Below are positions 49,618 to 56,769 of a DNA stretch of 64,000 nucleotides, in pieces (position 1 is the first letter of the stretch; the number at the start of each line of letters is the position of its first letter). The notes below the pieces were generated by a model. It saw only the letters and a list, made by a program, of their open reading frames with translations. It ran no database searches and was not told the origin of the DNA. Both the position numbers and the translations under genes were made by a program. The stretch is from Shinella fusca (lineage in GTDB: Bacteria; Pseudomonadota; Alphaproteobacteria; Rhizobiales; Rhizobiaceae): contig NZ_JACHIK010000001.1 of NCBI RefSeq assembly GCF_014203155.1, positions 248,001-312,000 on the forward strand, in the 5' to 3' direction.

Positions 49618-50774
49618 CAGCGCTCACCGCAATTACCGGCGCCCGCATTTTCGACGGGGACCTCTGGCACGAGCATCATGCGCTCGTCATCGAGGACGGC
49701 AAGGTCGCCGCCATCGCGCTGCTGCGCGACGTGCCGGCCGAGGCCCATATCGTGCCGATGGACGGCCTCTCGCTGGTTCCCGGCTTCGTCGATCTCCAGG
49801 TCAACGGCGGCGGCGGCGTGCTGCTCAACGAACAGCGCGACGTCGAGGGCATCCGCAGCATCTGCGCGGCCCATGCCCGCTTCGGCACGACCGCCCTCCT
49901 GCCGACCCTCATCACCGACACGCCCGAAGTGACGGAAGAGGCCATCGCCGCCGGCCTTGCCGCGCGCGCGGCGGCCGTGCCCGGCTTCCTCGGCCTGCAT
50001 CTGGAAGGTCCGCACCTTTCCATCGCCCGCAAGGGCGCGCATGATCCGGCCCTCATCCGCCCGATGGAGGAAGCGGACCTCGAACGCACCGTGACTGCGC
50101 GCAAGGGCCTCGAAGCGCTGCTGACGACGCTCGCCCCGGAAAACGCCAGCAACGAGCAGATCGCAAGGCTCGCATCGGCGGGCGTCACCGTCAGCCTCGG
50201 CCATTCCGACAGCGGCTATGCGACCGCGACCGCCGCCGTCGAGGCGGGCGCCCAAGTGGTGACCCACCTCTTCAACGCCATGAGCCAGCTCGGCAACCGC
50301 GAGCCCGGCATGGTCGGCGCCACGCTCGACCTCGGCCATGTCAGCGCCGGGCTCATCGCCGACGGCTTCCATGTCCACCCCGCCGCCATCCGCACGGCGC
50401 TGCGGGCCAAGCGCGGCCCCGGCCGTATCTTCCTCGTCACCGACGCCATGTCGCCGATGGGAACGGACATGACGAGCTTCTTCCTCAACGGCCGCGAGAT
50501 CTTTCGCGAGGGCGGCCGCCTGACGCTCGCCGACGGCACGCTGGCCGGCGCCGACATCGATATGGCCTCCTGCGTGCGCTACATGCGCGACACGGTCGGC
50601 ATCGAGCTGGAGGAAGCGCTGCGCATGGCCTCGCTCTATCCCGCCGAGGCGATCGGCATGACCGGCCGCAAGGGCCGCCTGACCCATGGCCACGACGCGG
50701 ACTTCGCCGTCATCGACGGCAATGTCGCGGTCGTCTCCACCTGGATCGCCGGCACGCCGGTCTTCGCCGCCTGA
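49614..50774 (+). CDS. nagA: N-acetylglucosamine-6-phosphate deacetylase
   Basis: 386 residues. Amidohydrolase fold, removing the acetyl group from GlcNAc-6-P. LVPGFVDLQVNGGGGVLLNE is the N-terminal strand motif. HLEGPHLSIARKGAHDPAL carries the Glu metal ligand; VSLGHSDSG and VTHLFNAMSQLGNREPGMVG carry His ligands; LVTDAMSPMGT carries the catalytic Asp. Start overlaps the upstream deaminase stop by ATGA. Its substrate comes from the kinase (46.9 kb) or from MurQ (46.7 kb), so it joins both branches of the island. Confidence 0.95.
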   Translation: MTALTAITGARIFDGDLWHEHHALVIEDGKVAAIALLRDVPAEAHIVPMDGLSLVPGFVDLQVNGGGGVLLNEQRDVEGIRSICAAHARFGTTALLPTLITDTPEVTEEAIAAGLAARAAAVPGFLGLHLEGPHLSIARKGAHDPALIRPMEEADLERTVTARKGLEALLTTLAPENASNEQIARLASAGVTVSLGHSDSGYATATAAVEAGAQVVTHLFNAMSQLGNREPGMVGATLDLGHVSAGLIADGFHVHPAAIRTALRAKRGPGRIFLVTDAMSPMGTDMTSFFLNGREIFREGGRLTLADGTLAGADIDMASCVRYMRDTVGIELEEALRMASLYPAEAIGMTGRKGRLTHGHDADFAVIDGNVAVVSTWIAGTPVFAA

Positions 50775-50846
50775 GACATCGCCGCCGTCCTTGCGGATGG
50801 CGGCGGAATCGGCTCTACCGGGCCGGACAAGGATAGGAGCGGCACC

Positions 50847-51902
50847 ATGCAACTGATCTTCGACGGCCACAACGACGTTCTCCTGCGCCTTTGGGAGCAC
50901 GCCAAACTCGGGGCCGATCCGGTCGCCGAGTTCGTCGACGGCACGAACGAGGGCCATATCGACGCGCCGCGCGCGAAGAAGGGCGGGCTTGCCGGCGGCT
51001 TCTGCGCCATGTTCATCCCGCCGAACGGCGACTATCCCGCGCGCGAGCTCGACGCAAACGGCCACTACAACATCCCGATGGTCGGCCCGCTGGAGCAGCC
51101 CGCAGCCCTCAACACCGCCCTGGAGATGGCCGCCATCGCCTTCCGGCTGGAGCGCGCGGACGCGCTCGCCATCTGCCGCTCCACCGCCGATATCCGCGCC
51201 GCGATGGACAAGGGCCGCTTCGCCGCCGTCCTCCATATCGAAGGCTGCGAGCCCATCGCCGGCGACCTTGCGACGCTCGAAACGCTCTATGCCGCGGGCC
51301 TACGCTCACTCGGCCCCGTCTGGAGCCGGCACAACCGCTTCGGCCATGGCGTGCCCTTCGCCTTCCCCTCCTCGCCCGATACCGGCCCCGGCCTCACCGC
51401 CGCGGGCGTCGCGCTGGTGAAGGAATGCGACCGGCTCGGCATCATGATCGACCTTGCCCACATCACCGAGCAGGGCTTCTGGGACGTGGCGCGCGAAAGC
51501 ACGCAGCCGCTCGTCGCCACCCATTCCAACGCCCATGCCCTGACGCCGATCTCGCGCAACCTCACCGACCGCCAGCTCGACGCCATCCGCGAACGCAAGG
51601 GCATTGCCGGCCTCAACTACGCCACCACCATGCTGCGCGCCGATGGCCTCGAAAACACCGACACGCCGCTTTCCGACATGGTGCGCCACATCGACCACAT
51701 GGTCGAGCGCATGGGCATCGACTGCGTGGCACTCGGCTCGGATTTCGACGGCGCGACGATCCCCGCCGCCGTCGGCGATGCGGCCGGCAGCCAGGCGCTG
51801 GTCGAGGCGCTGCGCGCGGCAGGCTACGGCGAGGACGACCTTGCAAAACTCTGCCGCGAGAACTGGCTGCGGCTCCTGAAAACCGTCTGGCGCGAAGCCT
51901 GA
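50847..51902 (+). CDS. Membrane dipeptidase-family peptidase (M19)
   Basis: 351 residues. Zinc dipeptidase of the renal-dipeptidase family: DGHNDVLLRLWE gives the first His/Asp pair, AAVLHIEGCEPIAGDLATLE the bridging Glu, LVATHSNAHAL and IDCVALGSDFDG the remaining ligands. Members hydrolyse dipeptides, including D-amino-acid dipeptides. The position after nagA, in a unit opposite murQ, suggests cleavage of dipeptides from peptidoglycan stem peptides (inference). Starts 72 nt after nagA behind a GGAG site. No signal peptide, so it is cytoplasmic. Confidence 0.92.
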   Translation: MQLIFDGHNDVLLRLWEHAKLGADPVAEFVDGTNEGHIDAPRAKKGGLAGGFCAMFIPPNGDYPARELDANGHYNIPMVGPLEQPAALNTALEMAAIAFRLERADALAICRSTADIRAAMDKGRFAAVLHIEGCEPIAGDLATLETLYAAGLRSLGPVWSRHNRFGHGVPFAFPSSPDTGPGLTAAGVALVKECDRLGIMIDLAHITEQGFWDVARESTQPLVATHSNAHALTPISRNLTDRQLDAIRERKGIAGLNYATTMLRADGLENTDTPLSDMVRHIDHMVERMGIDCVALGSDFDGATIPAAVGDAAGSQALVEALRAAGYGEDDLAKLCRENWLRLLKTVWREA

Positions 51903-51921
51903 CCAACCGGCGGAGGCCATC

Positions 51922-52668
51922 ATGGCAAAGCCCCTCATCGAACTGTGCGTGGAAGGCATCGACGGCTTCCTCGCCGCGCAGGAAGCCGGCGCCGACCGGG
52001 TGGAGCTGTGCGCCAGCCTGATGGAAGGCGGCCTGACGCCGAGCCTTGCCACCATCCGCGCCGCGGTAAAGGCGGCGAAAATCCCCGTCCACGTCATCAT
52101 CCGCCCGCGCGGTGGCGATTTCCTTTATTCCGATGCCGAGTTCGCCAGCATGGTCGAGGACGTCAAGGCGCTGCGCGAGGAGGGTGTTGCGGGCGTCGTC
52201 ATCGGCTGCCTGACGCCGGACGGGAAGATCGACGAGGCCCGCACGAAGGCGCTGGTCGAGGCGGCGCGGCCCATGTCCGTCACCTGCCACCGCGCCTTCG
52301 ATATGACCGCCGACGCCCATGAAGCACTGGAAGCGCTGGTCCGCTGCGGCGTCGACCGCGTGCTGACCTCCGGCCAGCGCGACACGGCCGTGGAAGGCAT
52401 CGCGATCCTGAAAAGCGCCGTCGAGCAGGCGGCCGGCCGCATCGTCGTCATGGGCTGCGGCGCGCTCGACGCCGGAAACATCCGCACGGTGCGCGACGGG
52501 GCGGGCCTTACGGAAATGCATTTCGCGGCGCTGAAAACCGTGCCGAGCGGCATGGCCTTCCGCAATCCGCATGTCGGCATGGGCGGCACGGAGAAGGACC
52601 GCGAATACGAGCTGACCCTGACGGACAGGGACGCCGTGCGCGCGACCATCGCCGCCGCAAAATCCTGA
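51922..52668 (+). CDS. cutC: CutC family protein
   Basis: 248 residues. TIM-barrel family. LIELCVEGIDGFLAAQEAGA, DRVELCASLMEGGLTPSLAT, VHVIIRPRGGDFLYSDAEF and SVTCHRAFDMTADAHEALEA match CutC closely, and GVDRVLTSGQRDTAVEGIAI continues it. Named for copper tolerance in E. coli, although the copper role has been questioned; the biochemical activity is uncertain. It lies 19 nt after the dipeptidase in the nag unit, as cutC genes often do beside nagA or sugar genes. This position argues for a role in amino-sugar or cell-wall metabolism rather than copper. Confidence 0.93.
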   Translation: MAKPLIELCVEGIDGFLAAQEAGADRVELCASLMEGGLTPSLATIRAAVKAAKIPVHVIIRPRGGDFLYSDAEFASMVEDVKALREEGVAGVVIGCLTPDGKIDEARTKALVEAARPMSVTCHRAFDMTADAHEALEALVRCGVDRVLTSGQRDTAVEGIAILKSAVEQAAGRIVVMGCGALDAGNIRTVRDGAGLTEMHFAALKTVPSGMAFRNPHVGMGGTEKDREYELTLTDRDAVRATIAAAKS

Positions 52669-52730
52669 CGTAGCACCTTGCAGACGGCGGGCCGTCATCC
52701 TTACGTGTTAGCCGAACAAGGAGACCCGCC

Positions 52731-53225
52731 ATGCCGACCATGCCTCGCCTCAGCACCGCCATCGCCGCCGGCTTCCTGGCGCTCGCCGCCCTGCCAGCCG
52801 CGGCGGAGACCGTCGGCAAGGTCGGCGTCGACTGGATCGGCAACGACATCTATATCGACGCGGTGAGCGACCCGAAGATTTCCGGCATCACCTGCCACGT
52901 CACCTATTTCGACCGCAGCGTCATCGACCGGCTGAAGAACGGCAACTGGTTCGAGGATCCCTCGAACAACGCCATCGCCTGCCGCCAGACCGGGCCGATC
53001 GCCATCGGCGACATCGACCTTTCGCGCGGCGGCGAGGAGGTCTTCAAGTCCGGGCTTTCGCTGATCTGGAAATCGCTGGTCGTCACGCGCGTCTACGACA
53101 AGGCGAACGACACGCTGATCTATCTCGCCCATTCGCGCGAGGTGACGGACGGCTCCGCCAAGATGTCGATCTCCACCGTGCCGCTCTATGGCGAGAACGT
53201 CACCTGGACGAAGGGCAAGCCGTAA
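52731..53225 (+). CDS. creA: CreA family periplasmic protein
   Basis: 164 residues. Signal peptide MPTMPRLSTAIAAGFLALAA, cleavage near PAAA-ETVG. The mature part EVGKVGVDWIGNDIYIDAVS-like opening, ITCHVTYFDRSVIDRLKNGN, and WFEDPSNNAIACRQTGPI are the CreA pattern with its conserved Cys pair. Function unknown; it is not a transcription regulator despite the name. A small separate gene, 62 bp after cutC, ending in a two-way terminator. Confidence 0.93.
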   Translation: MPTMPRLSTAIAAGFLALAALPAAAETVGKVGVDWIGNDIYIDAVSDPKISGITCHVTYFDRSVIDRLKNGNWFEDPSNNAIACRQTGPIAIGDIDLSRGGEEVFKSGLSLIWKSLVVTRVYDKANDTLIYLAHSREVTDGSAKMSISTVPLYGENVTWTKGKP

Positions 53226-53227
53226 AA

Positions 53228-53255
53228 AACGCCCCGGCATGGCCGGGGCGCTTTT
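53228..53255. terminator. Bidirectional terminator between creA and the convergent gene
   Basis: CGCCCCGGC - ATG - GCCGGGGCG (53230-53250), with AAAAAA directly before and CTTTTC directly after. The T-runs on both strands allow termination of creA and of the minus-strand gene ending at 53271. Confidence 0.9.
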
Positions 53256-53270
53256 CGGGAAATGTCCCGC

Positions 53271-53624
53271 TTACTTGACGTAGACGATCTTGCCGCCATC
53301 GGCCGCCGTCTTCACTTCCACGACGTTCTGAAGCTGGACGTTCTTGGAAGCGAGAACCTGTGCCAGCGTCGGGTCGGACTGGAGTTCGCTCTGTGCCTTC
53401 TCCATGGCTGCCGGGTCGTTCGCCATGCTGGACAGGCGGTCGAATTCCTGACGCTGCGACTGGTCGCTTTCGAGCGAGGAGATCACGACGACATTCACAT
53501 TGTCAGCGCTGATCGCGCCGGTCGACATGGTATCGGCTCCCATGGTTTCCTGGGCATAAGCCGCACCTGCTACCGGAGACACGGCCAGAAGCGACGCGAG
53601 GGCGATGGTAACTGTCTTGTTCAT
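53271..53624 (-). CDS. Small secreted protein of unknown function
   Basis: 117 residues. Signal peptide MNKTVTIALASLLAVSPVAG, cleavage near YAQE. The mature part is acidic and polar with no cysteine: NVNVVVISSLESDQSQRQEF, then DPTLAQVLASKNVQLQNVVE, ending in a short beta-like KTAADGGKIVYVK. Two ATGs are close; the one at 53624 has GGAGA six bases before it, while the one at 53630 has it too close. Not assigned to a family. Shares the two-way terminator with creA. Confidence 0.75.
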   Translation of the reverse strand: MNKTVTIALASLLAVSPVAGAAYAQETMGADTMSTGAISADNVNVVVISSLESDQSQRQEFDRLSSMANDPAAMEKAQSELQSDPTLAQVLASKNVQLQNVVEVKTAADGGKIVYVK

Positions 53625-53798
53625 TGTCATTCTCCACTGATTCGTTCGTTGCGAATGCAGAGAGAAAACGGGTCGCCCCTCGTAAGGTTCCTGGCGAATT
53701 TTCACGAAACGGTGCGCACGGCCCCGTTGGCCGCCAAACGGCCGAAAGCGCCCGGCCGGATTGCCGGCGGGCGCAAGGGGTGAAATTCTCCGGCGGCC

Positions 53799-54263
53799 TC
53801 AGGCGGCCTGGGCCAGTTCGTCGGCGATGACGGTGTCGAGGTTGAGGAAGCAGACCATCGACTTTTCCAGCGCCACGATACCGCGGCAGAAGGCGCGCTG
53901 GGCTTCCGGGATGATCTCCGGCGCCGGCTGGAGCGCCTCGCTCTTGATGGTCATCATGTCGGAGACCTGCTCGACAAGGAGGCCGACCAGCTTGCCGGCA
54001 ATGTCCGTGACGATGATCGCCGAGCGCTCGGAAGGCTCCGTCATCTTCATGCCGAGCCGGCAGGCCATGTCGATGACCGGGATCACCGCGCCGCGCAGGT
54101 TGATGAGGCCGAGCACGTAGGGCGGCGTATGGGGCATCGGCGTCACGGGCGCCCAGCCGCGGATTTCGCGGATGGCCATGATATCGATGCAGAATTCCTG
54201 CTCTCCCAGATGGAAGGAGACGATTTCGAGATACGCGCCGGACTGCTTGATGGCGTTGGACAT
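53799..54263 (-). CDS. cheW: CheW-like chemotaxis coupling protein
   Basis: 154 residues. Couples chemoreceptors to the CheA kinase. The CheW fold is recognisable: VSFHLGEQEFCIDIMAIREI, then GLINLRGAVIPVIDMACRLG (the most diagnostic segment), IIVTDIAGKLVGLLVEQVSD and MVCFLNLDTVI. Start MSNAIKQSGAYLE at 54263. It stands alone, with no cheA, mcp or cheB gene within the window, so it is either a second CheW or the main copy outside the che cluster. The 234-bp upstream gap shows no clear motif. Confidence 0.93.
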   Translation of the reverse strand: MSNAIKQSGAYLEIVSFHLGEQEFCIDIMAIREIRGWAPVTPMPHTPPYVLGLINLRGAVIPVIDMACRLGMKMTEPSERSAIIVTDIAGKLVGLLVEQVSDMMTIKSEALQPAPEIIPEAQRAFCRGIVALEKSMVCFLNLDTVIADELAQAA

Positions 54264-54497
54264 GGGGAAAACCTCTTCCCGATCGACGACGGAACGGATT
54301 GGAATGCGCTGCCCGCCGTTTCCGGCCTGCGGCGGACGTCATGTCCAGCGGGCCGACCGGCCCTTGGCGCGTAGCCCAAGATGGCAAGGAACCCTTAAAC
54401 AATAGCTAAGGAAAAGCTGCGGAAAACGGTATTTTAGGAAAATCTGACGAATTCCGCCGCGGTTCACAGGCTCGGCGTTTCCCGCTATACTGCCGCC

Positions 54498-54656
54498 ATG
54501 GACAAGACCGCCCGCCGCTACACCCTCCTGCCGGCCGCGCTGATCGCGGTAGGGCTCGGCGTCATGGCCGCGACCGCCGCCTTTGCCGGCTGGCTGGAGC
54601 ACGGCAGCGCGATCTTCCTCGCCATGGCCGAATCCGGCCTGTCCTGGTGCTTCTGA
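54498..54656 (+). CDS. Small hypothetical membrane protein (52 residues)
   Basis: 52 residues from ATG 54498 to TGA 54654-54656. A basic start (MDKTARRYTLLPAALIAVGL) is followed by one or two hydrophobic stretches and ends AMAESGLSWCF. It is the only reading frame in this stretch that fits the strand and codon use of the next gene. It sits 108 bp upstream of the SCO gene. Not recognised as a named family; the small size means it may be a chance frame. Confidence 0.5.
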   Translation: MDKTARRYTLLPAALIAVGLGVMAATAAFAGWLEHGSAIFLAMAESGLSWCF

Positions 54657-54764
54657 TCACGATTGCGCGAGCCTTCCCGTTGCGGCAATTGGCCCGTTTG
54701 CGCGCCCTCCCGTGAGGGACTATGAAGCCGGTCAACGCTGATCGTCAGCTTCCGAAGGACCGCC

Positions 54765-55364
54765 ATGAAGACCCTGCGCATCGTATTGTGGATTGCCGTC
54801 GCCGTCGTCGCCGCCCTGCTCGGCTGGCTGACGCTGGAAATGACCCGGACCAAGGACGAGGTCGCGGGCGGGCCCTTCGGCGTTCCCTTCGAGCTCGTCG
54901 CGCAGGACGGCAAGCCGATCACCGAGAAGGCCTTCACCGGCAAGCCGACCGCCCTCTTCTTCGGCTTCACCCATTGCCCGGAAGTCTGCCCGACGACGCT
55001 GTTCGAGCTCGACGGCTGGCTGAACAAGGTCGACCCCGACGGCTCGAAGCTGCAGGCTTATTTCGTGACCGTCGATCCCGAGCGCGACACGCCGGAGATC
55101 ATCGGCCAGTATGTCGGCAATGTCTCCAAGCGCATCACCGGCATTTCCGGCCCGGTGGACAAGGTGCTGGAGATGGTCAAGGGCTTCCGCGTCTACTACC
55201 GCAAGGTGCCGCTCGACGAGGCCAAGCCCGACGGCGACTATACGATGGACCACACGGCCTCCGTCTTCCTGCTGGATGGAACGGGCCGCTTCGTCGGCAC
55301 CATCGCCTACGGCGAGAACCCGGACACCGCGGAACAGAAGCTCGCCAACCTGATCAAGCGATGA
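54765..55364 (+). CDS. SCO1/SenC family protein
   Basis: 199 residues. Thioredoxin-like protein of cytochrome oxidase Cu-A assembly. One N-terminal helix (about 5-24) anchors it to the periplasmic face. The copper-binding motif is Cys71-x3-Cys75 (FGFTHCPEVCPTT) with the third ligand His163 (YTMDHTASVFLLDGTGRF). VTVDPERDTPEIIGQYVGN is the usual second signature. A good GGACCGCC-type leader precedes ATG 54765. It is followed by prmA 73 nt later on the same strand. Confidence 0.93.
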   Translation: MKTLRIVLWIAVAVVAALLGWLTLEMTRTKDEVAGGPFGVPFELVAQDGKPITEKAFTGKPTALFFGFTHCPEVCPTTLFELDGWLNKVDPDGSKLQAYFVTVDPERDTPEIIGQYVGNVSKRITGISGPVDKVLEMVKGFRVYYRKVPLDEAKPDGDYTMDHTASVFLLDGTGRFVGTIAYGENPDTAEQKLANLIKR

Positions 55365-55437
55365 CGCGACGGCTATCGGCCTTTGCCCTTGGCCGGCGGA
55401 CATGCTAGGCGGTCCCGAAACAACAGGGACCCGAGCC

Positions 55438-56319
55438 GTGAGCGAAATCCGCCTCTACATCACCACGACCGAGAAGCGCGCCGAAACCGCGCTCTCGCTG
55501 ATGACCGACGCCTTCGAGGAAGACGGCTACGCCATCGCGACGATGGAGATCGACGAGAAGAAGGATATCTGGGAAGCCTCCGTCTACATGTTCCGCGTGG
55601 ACGAAGAGGAGGTCCACGGCCGCTTCGCCGCCCTGCTCGCAGATGAATTTCCCGATGCAGAAATCCAGCGTGAGGAACTGCCGGACATCGACTGGATCGC
55701 CAAGTCGCTGGAAGGGCTGAAGCCGGTGCGCGCCGGCCGCTTCGTCGTGCACGGCTCGCACGACCGCGGCACCGAGCGGGCCGGCGAGATCGCCATCGAG
55801 ATCGACGCCGGCCAGGCCTTCGGCACCGGCCATCACGGCACGACGGCCGGCTGCCTCGAAACGATCTTCTCCGTCATGCGCGCGCGCACCGTCAGGCGCG
55901 TGCTCGACCTCGGCACCGGCAGCGGCGTGCTTGCCATCGCCGCCCGCAAGCTCGCCCCGGTCAGGGTGCTGGCGACGGATATCGACCCGATCGCCACGCG
56001 CGTCGCGCGCGAGAACGTGCGCCTCAACGGCATTGCCGAGGGCATCGCGCTGGAAACGGCGCCGGGCTTCCACTCCACCGCCTTCCGCCGGCACGGCCCC
56101 TTCGACCTCATCATCGCCAATATCCTCGCCCGTCCGCTGATGCGCATGGCCCCGCAGCTTGCCGCGCAGCTTGCGCCGGGCGGCGACGTCATCCTGTCGG
56201 GCATCCTCGCCTCGCAGCGCTGGAAGGTGCTGGCCGCCTATAACGGCGCGGGCCTTCGCCATGTGCACACCATCTGGCGCGAGGGCTGGGTGACGATCCA
56301 CCTCGACAACCGGCGCTGA
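55438..56319 (+). CDS. prmA: Ribosomal protein L11 methyltransferase
   Basis: 293 residues from GTG 55438, the length of E. coli PrmA. Trimethylates L11 with SAM. N-terminal substrate domain VSEIRLYITTTEKRAETALS, then the linker and the class I domain: IDAGQAFGTGHHGTTAGCLE is the PrmA-specific loop, DLGTGSGVLAIAARKLA motif I, and IIANILARPLMRMAPQLAAQ the NILA motif. GGGACCC lies upstream of the GTG; an ATG at 55402 would add 12 poorly conserved residues. Independent of the RNA gene that follows on the other strand. Confidence 0.94.
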   Translation: MSEIRLYITTTEKRAETALSLMTDAFEEDGYAIATMEIDEKKDIWEASVYMFRVDEEEVHGRFAALLADEFPDAEIQREELPDIDWIAKSLEGLKPVRAGRFVVHGSHDRGTERAGEIAIEIDAGQAFGTGHHGTTAGCLETIFSVMRARTVRRVLDLGTGSGVLAIAARKLAPVRVLATDIDPIATRVARENVRLNGIAEGIALETAPGFHSTAFRRHGPFDLIIANILARPLMRMAPQLAAQLAPGGDVILSGILASQRWKVLAAYNGAGLRHVHTIWREGWVTIHLDNRR

Positions 56320-56332
56320 GAGGGAAGCGGGC

Positions 56333-56495
56333 AAAGAAAAAGGCGGTGCCAGAGGCACCGCCTATGGACCGGCAAGCCGGCCATGCCCGCGAGCTTGAGG
56401 AGGAGGAGCGCTCAAGCGGGCCTATGTGTTCCGAGCGCCTTCCCGGAGGAGGGAGGAGGAGTGACCGGCAAGACGCCTGATCGGAACACCTAGCT
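56333..56495 (-). ncRNA. Candidate alpha-r14/NfeR1-like small RNA
   Basis: A minus-strand element of about 160 nt with three stacked hairpins. Its order from the 5' end is: GTGTTCCGA/TCGGAACAC (56489-56426, loop contains CCTCCTCCC), GCCCGCTTGAG/CTCAAGCGGGC (56421-56385, with a bulge; loop CTCCTCCTCC), a small CCGG/CCGG hairpin, then the terminator AGGCGGTGCC-TCT-GGCACCGCCT with T5 (56363-56337). Repeated anti-Shine-Dalgarno CCUCCUCCC loops and three hairpins are the stated hallmark of the alpha-r14 family. No protein frame is plausible on this strand. The promoter is not identified. Confidence 0.75.
56337..56363 (-). terminator. Rho-independent terminator of the small RNA
   Basis: AGGCGGTGCC, loop TCT, GGCACCGCCT, then TTTTTCTTT (minus strand). 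On the plus strand no T-run follows, so it serves the minus-strand transcript rather than prmA. Confidence 0.85.
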
Positions 56496-56769
56496 TTTCG
56501 CCTTTCGGCGATCATTCCCGAGACGAAGGACTGGAGGAACTTTCACTTCGTTTCGTTTGAAGCGCGTTTCAAGTTCGCTTCGTTGGCGCCGCTTATAATC
56601 GATTCCGAAAATCGGGACAGGCCCTTTGCGACATGGGTGCCATGCGTGAGACGCATAAGTCCAATCCAAGACCACTTCGGGGTGCCGCGCGCCGCTTTCC
56701 CACCTTTGACGCGAGGGACCGATGGGCTAGATTGCCCCCACGATTCATCGCCTTAGCGGAAGCCTCCCC

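Noticed and set aside
52731-53225. CreA as a catabolite or two-component regulator
   Set aside because: It has a signal peptide and no DNA-binding or receiver domain; the name is historical.
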